Shown here: one piece after another, positions 16,759 to 24,156 of the stretch
How positions within the stretch are numbered: position 1 is the first letter of the stretch
How the letters are laid out: each line of letters starts with the position of its first letter
Assembly: GCA_036389485.1 (NCBI GenBank)
Contig: DASVPR010000045.1
Location: 1 to 64,000 of the forward strand
Source of the DNA: CADCVT01 sp036389485
Lineage (GTDB): Bacteria > Actinomycetota > Thermoleophilia > Solirubrobacterales > Solirubrobacteraceae
Length of the DNA: 64,000 nt
Direction: 5' to 3'
Notes under the pieces: generated by a model
What the model was told of the DNA's origin: nothing
Databases searched by the model: none
Seen by the model: the letters and a program-made list of their open reading frames with translations, nothing else
Position numbers and translations under genes: made by a program

Positions 16759-18326
16759 GGCACGGAGGGCTTGAGGACGGACAGCCCGGGATCGCCCACG
16801 TCGTAGGCGAAGACCGCCATGTTGGCGACGTTGCCGCTGAAGTTCGCGGAGTTCGTGAAGTACGCGGTCGTGCCGACGAACGCGACGTCCGCCACGGTGT
16901 CGTAGGCGACGTTCGGGGTCAGGCGGTTCACCGGCGACTGACGCCGCGCGAGCTCGCGGCCGGCCGGCGACAGCACGACGAACCCGCTGCGCGCGCCGTC
17001 CCCCGCCTCGGCGACGTACACGTTGCCCGACTGCGCGATCGCCAGCGAGTCCGGCCCCTCGTTCGTCCCGCCCGTCCAGAACGTCGACAGCGCCCCCGGC
17101 GCCCCCGAGGTGGTGATCGGCAGCTTGTAGACCTTGCCCTGCAGCCCGTCCAGCGCGCCCGGCGGCTGCGAGTTCGAGACCACGAACAACAGCGTCTTCT
17201 GGTCGGCCATCAGCCGGATCCCGTTGGGGCCGATGAAGCTGGCCAGGCGCTGGTCGCGGAACCAGCGCTGCGCCGTCCCGCCGCCCGGCGGCACGCGCCA
17301 GATCACGCCCTGCGTCGTGTCGGTGACGTACAGCGAGCCGTCGGGGCCGAACGCGGCGCCGTTGGGCAGCGGCGGGCGGTTGCCGAAGCGCGAGAGGTCG
17401 CGCTCGTCGAAGTTCGGGATCGTCCCGTAGGTGGTCTGCTGCCCGGTCGCGGGATCCAGCCGGAGCACCCGCGCCGGCGCGACGTCGGCGACGTACAGGC
17501 GGCCGGCGGCGTCGAGCGCGATCCCGGTCAGGCCGTGGCCCTTGTCCAACGCCTGCCCGGCGATCGTCCACGACCGCTGCACGGTCCCGGTTGCCCGGGC
17601 GATCGCGGAGACCTTCGACGGCTGGAGGCTGGGCGGCGGGCTGTCCGCGAGGACCGAGAGGGCGGTCGTGAACGACCCGACGTACAGCGTCGAGCCGTCG
17701 GCGCTCGCGGCGATCGGGTCCGGGTGGATGAGCTGCGCCGGCGCGACGAGGAGCTTCGGGTTGCCGGTCGCGACCGGGACGTGGAACGTGCCGCTCCAGC
17801 TCAGGCCGGTGACGTCGAACGGGACGCCGAAGACGTGGCAGCGCTGGACGTCGGGCGGGAAGTGCCACGTCACCGGCGTCGTGCGGCCGCCGTCGACGGT
17901 CATGGTCCCGGTGACGTCGGGCTCGTCGGTGTCGGGGAAGAACGAGAGCGTGAACGGGCGGTGGTCCTTCAGGCCGTTCGAGAGCGTGAAGTCGAGCGTG
18001 CCCCGGATCGACGCCCCGCCGCGGATGCCGTTGCCGACCTGGCAGGGGGAGGGATCGGCGTCGGCGCTGATCGACGAGAGGTCGGCGGTCCACGTCCCGG
18101 TCGTCGGGTGCACGCAGTTCGCCCGGCCGGTGATGTTCAGGTCGCCGCCGCCGCTCGACCCGCCCCAGATCCCCGTCCACTCCCACTCGATCGTGTCGGG
18201 CGTCGAGAGCGATACGATCGTGCAGGTCATGTCCGACGCGTCGGCGCTCGCGGCCGCCGGCGCGAGCAGCGCGCACGCCATGGGTGCCGCCAGCGCGACG
18301 GCGCACCTGCGCAGCCATCCCCCCAT
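16755..18326 (-). CDS. Secreted NHL/SMP-30-like beta-propeller protein, paralogue D (first of four)
   Basis: A 523-residue paralogue and the first gene of the tandem set. The signal peptide region is GGWLRRCAVALAAPMACALL, followed by ADASDMTCTIVSL. The N-terminal domain carries the conserved ANCVHPTTGTW motif. The propeller follows from about residue 200, with blades such as GRLYVADVAPARVLRLDPAT and YVAEAGDGARSG. It begins 48 bases downstream of argF on the same strand with no visible terminator, so it may be read from an argF transcript. There is no clear ribosome-binding site before the ATG. Confidence 0.85.
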   Translation of the reverse strand: MGGWLRRCAVALAAPMACALLAPAAASADASDMTCTIVSLSTPDTIEWEWTGIWGGSSGGGDLNITGRANCVHPTTGTWTADLSSISADADPSPCQVGNGIRGGASIRGTLDFTLSNGLKDHRPFTLSFFPDTDEPDVTGTMTVDGGRTTPVTWHFPPDVQRCHVFGVPFDVTGLSWSGTFHVPVATGNPKLLVAPAQLIHPDPIAASADGSTLYVGSFTTALSVLADSPPPSLQPSKVSAIARATGTVQRSWTIAGQALDKGHGLTGIALDAAGRLYVADVAPARVLRLDPATGQQTTYGTIPNFDERDLSRFGNRPPLPNGAAFGPDGSLYVTDTTQGVIWRVPPGGGTAQRWFRDQRLASFIGPNGIRLMADQKTLLFVVSNSQPPGALDGLQGKVYKLPITTSGAPGALSTFWTGGTNEGPDSLAIAQSGNVYVAEAGDGARSGFVVLSPAGRELARRQSPVNRLTPNVAYDTVADVAFVGTTAYFTNSANFSGNVANMAVFAYDVGDPGLSVLKPSVP

Positions 18327-18374
18327 GGAAGCGCTAACGCTCAGCGAACGGCGTTCTTGCGGTGAGCCGAATGC

Positions 18375-19256
18375 TCAGTCTTCGAGGAGCAGCTCGAGCA
18401 GCGCCTTCTGGGCGTGGCGGCGGTTCTCCGCCTGGTCCCAGATCCGCTGGCGCGAGCCGTAGAGCACCTCGGCGGCGATCTCCTCGCCCGGGTGGGCGGG
18501 CAGGCAGTGCAGGGCGATCGCGCCGGGCGCCGCGCGGTCGAGGAGCGCGTCGTCGATGCGGTAGGGCTCGAGCGCGCGCCGGCGCTCCTCGGCCGTCGCG
18601 TCGTCGTCGCTCATGCTCACCCAGACGTCGGTGTAGACGGCGTGCGCGCCCTCCGCCGCCTCGGCGGGGTCGTCGGTGAGCGTCGCGGGCACGTCGTCGT
18701 CGGGCAGCTGGTAGCCGGGCGGCGCCGCGATCGCGACCTCGACCCCGGCGCGGCTGCCCACGAGCGCGAGCGAGCGGGCGACGTTGTTGCCGTCGCCGAC
18801 GTACGCCACCTTCAGGCCGGCGACGCCGTCGAAGGCCTCGCGCAGCGTGAGGAGGTCGGCGAGGACCTGCACCGGGTGGTGGTCGGCCGTGAGCATGTTC
18901 ACGACCGGGACCTCGCTGTGCAGGGCGAGCTCGACCACGTCGGCGTGCGGCCCGGTGCGGATCCCGATCGCGGCGACGTGGCGGGAGAGGACGAGCGCGG
19001 TGTCGCGCAGCGACTCCCCGCGCGACAGCTGGAGCTCGCCCGACCGCAGGACCATCGGCTGCCCGCCCAGCTCGAACACGCCGGCCTCGAACGACAGGCG
19101 CGTCCGCGTCGAGGGCTTCTCGAAGACCAGCGCGACCGAGCGGCCGGCCAGCGGGCGGGCGTCGAGGGGATGGGCCTTCATCGCCGCCGCGCGGTCCACC
19201 AGCGCGAGCAGCTCGTCGCGGCCGAGCTCCGTTCCGTCGAGGAAGTGCCGGGGCAA
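18375..19256 (-). CDS. argF: Ornithine carbamoyltransferase
   Basis: A 293-residue cytoplasmic enzyme that joins carbamoyl phosphate and ornithine to give citrulline in arginine synthesis. The carbamoyl-phosphate loop is STRTRLSFE, the HPVQ motif replaces the common HPTQ/HPCQ, DVWVSM matches the ornithine-binding SMG loop (here SMSDD), and HCLPAH holds the catalytic cysteine. The N-terminus RHFLDG matches the family's usual start, which fixes the start codon as TTG at 19256. No other arg genes are in the window. The start faces a divergent gene only ten bases away. Confidence 0.9.
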   Translation of the reverse strand: MPRHFLDGTELGRDELLALVDRAAAMKAHPLDARPLAGRSVALVFEKPSTRTRLSFEAGVFELGGQPMVLRSGELQLSRGESLRDTALVLSRHVAAIGIRTGPHADVVELALHSEVPVVNMLTADHHPVQVLADLLTLREAFDGVAGLKVAYVGDGNNVARSLALVGSRAGVEVAIAAPPGYQLPDDDVPATLTDDPAEAAEGAHAVYTDVWVSMSDDDATAEERRRALEPYRIDDALLDRAAPGAIALHCLPAHPGEEIAAEVLYGSRQRIWDQAENRRHAQKALLELLLED

Positions 19257-19261
19257 GGAGG
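19255..19261 (+). promoter_or_regulatory. Shine-Dalgarno sequence that fixes a TTG start
   Basis: A perfect AAGGAGG lies five bases before TTG 19267, so this rare start codon is well supported. The site overlaps the first codon of the divergent argF gene. Confidence 0.8.
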
Positions 19262-19266
19262 AAGCA

Positions 19267-19923
19267 TTGCGCGTCCTGACCTGGAACGTCTTCCACGGCC
19301 GTGCCGTCCCGCCCGCCGGTCGCGACCTCTACGAGGACTACGCCGCGCTGATCGCGTCGTGGGCGTGGGACGTCGCGCTGCTGCAGGAGGTCCCGCCGTG
19401 GTGGCCGCGGCCGCTGGCCGAGCGTGCGCGCGCGTCGATGCGGATGAACATCACCGGGCGCAACCAGCTGCTCTTCCTCCGCCGCCTCCTCGCCGATCGC
19501 TGGCCCGACGTCATGAAGAGCTGGGGCGGCGGGTCGAACGCGATCCTCGTGCGGGGCGCGCGGATCGTCGAGCACCGGGAGGAGCGGCTGCGCTGGTGGC
19601 CGGAGCGGCGGTGGATGCACGCCGTCCGCCTCGAGGACGGGACCTGGCTCGGCAACCTCCACGCGCAGACCCAGCCGCGGCCCCGCTCCGAGCGCGACAT
19701 CGCGATCGCGGCGGATGCGCTCGAGCGCTGGTCCCGCGCCGATCCGCGCGCGCTCCTCGGCGGGGACTTCAACATCGGCAACCCCGAGGTGCCGGGGATG
19801 GGGCGCATCGGCGGCGGCGGTGTCGACTGGCTGTTCGCGCGCGGGCTCGAGCGCGTGAGCGGAGAGCGGCTGGACGCGGCGCCGCTGAGCGACCACGCCC
19901 CGCTGTTGTTCGGTGTGCGCTAG
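19267..19923 (+). CDS. Endonuclease/exonuclease/phosphatase (EEP) family hydrolase
   Basis: A 218-residue metal-dependent hydrolase of the EEP superfamily (DNase I, sphingomyelinase, inositol phosphatase fold). Catalytic landmarks are TWNVFHG near the N-terminus, LLQEVP (metal-binding Glu), GNLHAQT, GGDFNI and the C-terminal SDHAPLLF with the catalytic His. No signal peptide is present, so it is probably intracellular. The substrate (DNA, lipid or phosphosugar) cannot be told from sequence. Its promoter must lie within or beyond argF, because the argF start codon is only ten bases away. Confidence 0.87.
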   Translation: MRVLTWNVFHGRAVPPAGRDLYEDYAALIASWAWDVALLQEVPPWWPRPLAERARASMRMNITGRNQLLFLRRLLADRWPDVMKSWGGGSNAILVRGARIVEHREERLRWWPERRWMHAVRLEDGTWLGNLHAQTQPRPRSERDIAIAADALERWSRADPRALLGGDFNIGNPEVPGMGRIGGGGVDWLFARGLERVSGERLDAAPLSDHAPLLFGVR

Positions 19924-20882
19924 GCCGCGGCCGCGCGCCCGCCGCGGTTGATCCGCGTGACGAGCTGGCCGAGGACCTTCTCCGCGTCCTCGTTCGGGAC
20001 CTGGCAGGTGCCTGCCGCCTCGTGGCCGCCTCCGCCGTAGTCGAGCATCAGCGCGCCGACGTCGACCGGAGACGTGCGGTCGAGGATCGACTTGCCGACC
20101 GCGAACACCGTGTTCTGCTGCTTGAGGCCCCAGAGCACGTGCATCGAGACCCGGCACTGCGGGAACAGCGCGTAGATCATGAAGCGGTTGGTGGGGTGGA
20201 TCGTGTCCTCCTCGCGGAGGTCGAGCACCACCACGTCGCCGTGGACGCGCGCGAGCCGGCGGATCTGCTCGATCGCCTGCTCGGAGTGCAGCCGGTAGAG
20301 CGCGACGCGCTCGGCGACGTCCGGCGTCCGGAGGATCTCCTCGGCCGTCAGCTCGGTGCACGCATCGATCAGCTGCATCATGAGCTGGTAGTTCGAGATG
20401 CGGAAGTCGCGGAAGCGCCCGAGGCCCGTGCGCGGGTCCATGAGGAAGCTCAGGAGGATCCAGCCGGTCGGGTCGAGGATCTCGGCCTCGGTGAAGTCCG
20501 CGGAGTCGGCCTTGTCGACCGCCCACAAGAGCTCCGTCCACGGCCAGCCGCCGAACTCGTCGTCGCCGCCGAAGTAGTCGTAGACCACGCGCGCGGCGGA
20601 GCGGGCCGCCGGGTCGATCACGTGGTTGGCCGGCTTCTTGCTCCCCAGCCGCTCGACCTCGGAGTCGTGGTGGTCGAACGCGAGGTGGACGCCGTCGTTG
20701 TACGGAAGGTTCGTCGTGATGTCGGTGGCGAGCAGCTCGACCTTGCCGTCCTGCATGTCCTTGGGGTGGACGAAGAGGATGTCCTCGAGCATCCCCAGGC
20801 GCTTGAGCAGAGCCGCGCAGATGAGACCGTCGAAGTCGGAGCGGGTGACGAGACGGTGTCGGGTCGCGGTGTCGGTGGCCAT
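19920..20882 (-). CDS. DHH-family phosphoesterase
   Basis: A 320-residue protein of the DHH/DHHA1 superfamily (RecJ, NrnA, pyrophosphatases). The N-terminal metal sites are TRSDFDGL (residues 13-20) and AFDHHDS, and the C-terminal DHHA1 motif is GGGGHEAAG. The middle region is longer than in NrnA and rich in acidic and aromatic residues. Hydrolysis of short nucleotides or cyclic dinucleotide products is possible but not assignable. It lies 59 bases downstream of thiG on the same strand, and its stop overlaps that of the convergent EEP gene. Confidence 0.85.
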   Translation of the reverse strand: MATDTATRHRLVTRSDFDGLICAALLKRLGMLEDILFVHPKDMQDGKVELLATDITTNLPYNDGVHLAFDHHDSEVERLGSKKPANHVIDPAARSAARVVYDYFGGDDEFGGWPWTELLWAVDKADSADFTEAEILDPTGWILLSFLMDPRTGLGRFRDFRISNYQLMMQLIDACTELTAEEILRTPDVAERVALYRLHSEQAIEQIRRLARVHGDVVVLDLREEDTIHPTNRFMIYALFPQCRVSMHVLWGLKQQNTVFAVGKSILDRTSPVDVGALMLDYGGGGHEAAGTCQVPNEDAEKVLGQLVTRINRGGRAAAA

Positions 20883-20941
20883 GGTCTGGAACTTCGGCAC
20901 CTGGGCGGCATTCCTTAGCCGCGGCGGCCCGGGGTGGACCC

Positions 20942-21715
20942 TCACCCGAACGACGGCAAACCGGCGTGCTGTGTGGAGGGTTCCGCGTAGAGCCTGCGCG
21001 GGATGCGGCCGGCGTGCCGCGCGGCGTGCCCCGCCTCGGTCGCCAGGCGAATCGCTGTGGCCATCGCGACCGGGTCCTCGGCCCGGCTGATGGCGCTCGC
21101 GGTGAGGATCGCGTCGCACCCGAGCTCCATGGCGAGGGCGGCGTCGCTGGCGGTGCCGACGCCGGCGTCGAGGATCACCGGGACGCGCGCCTGCTCGACG
21201 ATGAGCGCGATGTTGTACGGGTTGCGGATGCCCATGCCGGAGCCGATGGGCGAGCCCAGCGGCATGACCGCCGCGCAGCCGGCGTCCTCGAGGCGCTTGG
21301 CGAGGATCGGGTCGTCGTTGGTGTAGGGCAGGACGGTGAAGCCGTCGTCGATCAGCTCCTCGGCCGCGACGAGCAGCTCGGGCGCGTCGGGCAGCAGCGT
21401 GCGCTCGTCGCCGATGACCTCGAGCTTGACCCAGTCGGTCTCGAACGCCTCGCGGGCGAGCTTCGCGGTGAGGACGGCGTCGCGGGCGGTGAAGCACCCG
21501 GCGGTGTTCGGGAGGACCTGGACGCCCGCTTCGTCGAGGACGCCGACGAGCCCGTCGCGGCTCGCGGCGTCGACGCGCCGGAGCGCCACGGTGACCATCT
21601 CGGTCTTCGTTGCGTCGATGGCCGCCGCGAGGAGGTCGAGGCTCGGGAAGCCGCCGGTGCCGAGGATCAGGCGGCTCGTGAACGTGCGGCCGGCGATCTG
21701 CAGCGGGCCGCTCAT
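20942..21715 (-). CDS. thiG: Thiazole synthase
   Basis: A 257-residue enzyme that builds the thiazole phosphate of thiamine from deoxyxylulose phosphate, dehydroglycine and ThiS thiocarboxylate. Diagnostic segments are SRLILGTGGF, PNTAGC, the WVKLEVIGD strand with its Schiff-base lysine, MPLGSPIGSG and DAGVGTASDAA. The ATG start (21715) overlaps the stop of thiS by four bases. Third gene of the TPP-riboswitch-controlled thiO-thiS-thiG operon. Confidence 0.95.
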   Translation of the reverse strand: MSGPLQIAGRTFTSRLILGTGGFPSLDLLAAAIDATKTEMVTVALRRVDAASRDGLVGVLDEAGVQVLPNTAGCFTARDAVLTAKLAREAFETDWVKLEVIGDERTLLPDAPELLVAAEELIDDGFTVLPYTNDDPILAKRLEDAGCAAVMPLGSPIGSGMGIRNPYNIALIVEQARVPVILDAGVGTASDAALAMELGCDAILTASAISRAEDPVAMATAIRLATEAGHAARHAGRIPRRLYAEPSTQHAGLPSFG

Positions 21716-21906
21716 CCGCCCTGCACCGCCGTGACGACCTCGACGTGGGCTCCCTCGGGCACGACGTGGCTCGCCCACTCGCTCTTCGGCACGACCTCGG
21801 CGTCGACCGCGACGGCGACCCCGCGGCCCGGCACGTCGAGCCGCGCGAGGAGCTGCTCCACCGTGGCCCCTCCGCCCTCCGCCGGCTCGCCGTTGAGGGT
21901 GATCAC
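21712..21906 (-). CDS. thiS: Sulfur carrier protein ThiS
   Basis: A 64-residue ubiquitin-like protein. It starts ITLNGEPAE and ends in the diagnostic Gly-Gly (residues 63-64), which is adenylated and thiocarboxylated to carry sulfur to ThiG. The GTG start overlaps the thiO stop by four bases. No ThiF adenylyltransferase is encoded in this window. Confidence 0.93.
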   Translation of the reverse strand: MITLNGEPAEGGGATVEQLLARLDVPGRGVAVAVDAEVVPKSEWASHVVPEGAHVEVVTAVQGG

Positions 21907-22922
21907 GCCGGCACCCGCTCGAGCATCTCGACCACCCGGTCCGCGGTCAGGGGCGCGAGGAGGACCCCGTTGCGGAAGTGGCCGGTGGCGACGATGGTTC
22001 GGCCCCGGCGCTCGACGATCGGGACGTTGCCGCGCGTCCCGGGCCGGAGCGCCGCGGCGGCCTCCTCGACGACCAGCTCGCTGATGCCGGGGACGATCTC
22101 GGTCGCGTCGCGGAGCAGCTCGTAGACGCCGCCCGCGGTGACCGTCGTGTCGAACCCGCGCTCCTCGACCGTCGCGCCGAGGACGTAGCGCCCGTCGCCG
22201 CGCGGGACGAGGTAGCCGCCCTCGAACCTCAGGACCCGCTCCACCAGGCCCGCCCCCCGCGGATCCCTCAGCCGGAGGATCTGGCCCTTGACCGGCCGGA
22301 CCGGGACGTCGGCGAGCTTCGCCGACCAGGCGCCGGCGGCGACGACGACGGTCTCGGCGACGACGACCTCGCCGCTCGCGAGCCGCGCCTCGCCCTCGCC
22401 CACCTCCGCGACTTCGGCGGGTTCGCGAACCTCGACGCGGGCGGCGAGCGCGGCCACGACCTCCCTCGGATCCACGGCGCGGTCGTCCGCGACGTGCAGG
22501 GCGAGGCGGATCGTCGGCGCCAGCGCGGGCTCGAGCCTGCGCGCGGCGCTCGGCAGCAGCCGCTCGACGGTCAGCCCGAGCCTCTCGCGGAAGGCGCGCT
22601 CGCGGTCGAGCGCCTCGGCCTCGTCGCGGTCGCGGGCGACGACGAGCGTGCCGGCCGTGTGAAGCGCGACGCCCAGCTCGTCCGCGAACGCCGGCCACGC
22701 GCCCGCGGCCTCGAGGCCGTCGCCGAGCAGCTCGCCGTGGCCGATCTCCGCCTCGCTGACCGGCGCCAGCATCCCGGCGGCGTGGCGCGACGCCGCGTCG
22801 CCGCCGCGATCGAGCACGACCACGCGCAGCCCGCGCTGCTGCGCGCGGTAGGCGATGGAGAGGCCGACGATCCCGCCGCCGACGACGGCGACGTCCCACT
22901 TCACTCCCTCGGCGCTGTGCAC
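21903..22922 (-). CDS. thiO: Glycine oxidase ThiO
   Basis: A 339-residue FAD enzyme that oxidises glycine to the imine needed for thiazole formation in aerobes. The FAD-binding VVGGGIVGLSIAYRAQQRG motif opens the protein, and VVVAAGAWS and the C-terminal GHFRNGVLLAPL segment are typical of DAAO-type oxidases. The start is set at GTG 22922, five bases after AAGGGAG (22928-22934). An upstream in-frame ATG (22943) falls inside the TPP riboswitch core and is rejected. First gene of thiO-thiS-thiG. Confidence 0.93.
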   Translation of the reverse strand: MHSAEGVKWDVAVVGGGIVGLSIAYRAQQRGLRVVVLDRGGDAASRHAAGMLAPVSEAEIGHGELLGDGLEAAGAWPAFADELGVALHTAGTLVVARDRDEAEALDRERAFRERLGLTVERLLPSAARRLEPALAPTIRLALHVADDRAVDPREVVAALAARVEVREPAEVAEVGEGEARLASGEVVVAETVVVAAGAWSAKLADVPVRPVKGQILRLRDPRGAGLVERVLRFEGGYLVPRGDGRYVLGATVEERGFDTTVTAGGVYELLRDATEIVPGISELVVEEAAAALRPGTRGNVPIVERRGRTIVATGHFRNGVLLAPLTADRVVEMLERVPA

Positions 22923-22931
22923 ATCCTCTCC

Positions 22932-23012
22932 CTTCGCCGGCATGACCCGGATCAGGTTGTGACGGTCGGCGCTTCTCTGCGCCCTCTCAGCCCTCGCGGG
23001 GCTCCCGTGTCA
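22932..23012 (-). promoter_or_regulatory. TPP riboswitch (THI element)
   Basis: Read on the minus strand, the sequence contains the two conserved TPP-binding cores: GGGCTGAGAGGG and CAACCTGATCCGGGT, followed by CATGCCGGCG. The P2 stem GGGAGCCCC...GGGCT and the CCGG/CCGG helix can both form. It lies directly before thiO, and the thiO ribosome-binding site (22928-22934) immediately follows, so TPP binding probably blocks translation of thiO. Its template also lies against the start region of the divergent thiE gene. Confidence 0.93.
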
Positions 23013-23024
23013 CCCTCCACTCTA

Positions 23025-23654
23025 GTGCGGAATCTCGAAGACGCCCGGCTGTACTTCGTCTCCGGCGCCAGCCCCGGCGGGCGGCCGCTGGCGGACGTGC
23101 TCGCTCCCGCGCTGGCGAACGGCGTCGACGTGTTCCAACTTCGCGAGAAACACGCGCCGGACGAGCAGATCGTGGCCGCGGCGCAGGTGGCGCGCGCGCT
23201 CTGTCGAGAGCACGGCGCGCTCTTCGTCCTCAACGACCGGCCGGACCTCGTCGAGGCGGCGGGGGCGGACGGCGTGCATGTCGGGCAGGACGACACACCG
23301 GTCGGCGAGGCGCGCGAGATCGTCGGAGAGGATCGGGTCGTGGGGCTCTCGACCCACTCGGAGGAGCAGGCCGACGCCGCCGAGGGCGTCGACTACTTCG
23401 CGGTCGGCCCGGTCCACGCGACGCCGACGAAGGAGGGCCGCCCCGCGGTCGGGCTCGGGCCGGTCCGACACGCGGCCGCGACCGCGCGCCTCCCGTGGTT
23501 CGCGATCGGCGGGATCGACGCCGGCACGCTGCCCGAGGTGCTCGACGCGGGCGCGCGCAGGATCGTCGTCGTCCGCGCGATCGCCGAGGCGGACGACCCG
23601 GGCGCCGCCGCGCGCCGGCTGAGGGAGATGCTCGATGGGGCGACGCAGTCGTAA
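23025..23654 (+). CDS. thiE: Thiamine phosphate synthase
   Basis: A 209-residue TIM-barrel enzyme that couples HMP-pyrophosphate with thiazole phosphate to make thiamine phosphate. Motifs seen are FQLREK, VLNDRPDL, GVHVGQDD, GLSTHS, ATPTKEGR and AIGGID. GTG 23025 is taken as start; GTG 23007 is also in frame but lies within the antisense of the riboswitch. It is divergent from thiO with hardly any spacer, and no riboswitch is visible on its own strand. The following gene starts inside its last 20 bases. Confidence 0.92.
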   Translation: MRNLEDARLYFVSGASPGGRPLADVLAPALANGVDVFQLREKHAPDEQIVAAAQVARALCREHGALFVLNDRPDLVEAAGADGVHVGQDDTPVGEAREIVGEDRVVGLSTHSEEQADAAEGVDYFAVGPVHATPTKEGRPAVGLGPVRHAAATARLPWFAIGGIDAGTLPEVLDAGARRIVVVRAIAEADDPGAAARRLREMLDGATQS

Positions 23655-24147
23655 GCGGCGCGACCCCGCCGCGCCCGCCCGCCCGGCCGGAGGCGCACCC
23701 TCCAAGAGGCTTCGGGGGGAGGCGCGCGACGAGCGGATCCGCCAGGGCCTCGAGCCGCTGGAGCCCGGCGAGCGGCCCGGCGCGGTGACCGTGGCGGCCG
23801 TCGTCGCGTTCGTGCTGCTCCTCGCGAACGTGGGGCTGTGGCTGGCGGGCGTCGAGGTCTCCGGCCGTGAGCCGAGCGCGGGAGCGGTCGTCCTGCAGGC
23901 GGTCGTGCTGCTCGTCGCCGCCGTGGGGATGTGGCGGGCGAAGTACTGGGCGGTGCTGGGCTTCCAGGCGCTGCTCGGCCTGTCGATCCTCTTCGCCGCG
24001 CTGTCGCTGATGGTCGCGTCGGGGCTCGTGGAGGTGCTGTTCTGCCTCGCGGTCATCGGGCTCGGCGGATGGCTGTTCTGGAAGCTCGTCCGCGCGCTCG
24101 CAAGGCTCCAGATGCCGGAGCGCCGCGCCAGACCGAGCGACGTATAG
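23635..24147 (+). CDS. Four-helix membrane protein of unknown function
   Basis: A 170-residue protein. The first 45 residues are highly charged and basic (GRRSRKRRDP and on) and cytoplasmic by the positive-inside rule. About four membrane helices follow (AVVAFVLLLANVGLWLAG; VVLQAVVLLVAAVGMW; YWAVLGFQALLGLSILFAAL; VLFCLAVIGLGGWLFW), then a basic tail. The ATG lies within the 3' end of thiE, so the two are co-transcribed. A thiamine-related transport role would be a guess. Confidence 0.75.
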   Translation: MGRRSRKRRDPAAPARPAGGAPSKRLRGEARDERIRQGLEPLEPGERPGAVTVAAVVAFVLLLANVGLWLAGVEVSGREPSAGAVVLQAVVLLVAAVGMWRAKYWAVLGFQALLGLSILFAALSLMVASGLVEVLFCLAVIGLGGWLFWKLVRALARLQMPERRARPSDV

Positions 24148-24148
24148 T
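24143..24148 (+). promoter_or_regulatory. -10-like hexamer before lpdA
   Basis: TATAGT, one base off the consensus TATAAT, ends nine bases before the lpdA ATG (24157). No ribosome-binding site lies in between, so a leaderless lpdA transcript is likely. A matching -35 hexamer is not evident. Confidence 0.4.
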
Positions 24149-24156
24149 CCGCGCCC

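Noticed and set aside
22942..22944. ATG upstream of thiO as its start codon
   Set aside because: It lies within the conserved 3' part of the TPP riboswitch, ahead of the ribosome-binding site, so it cannot be the normal start.
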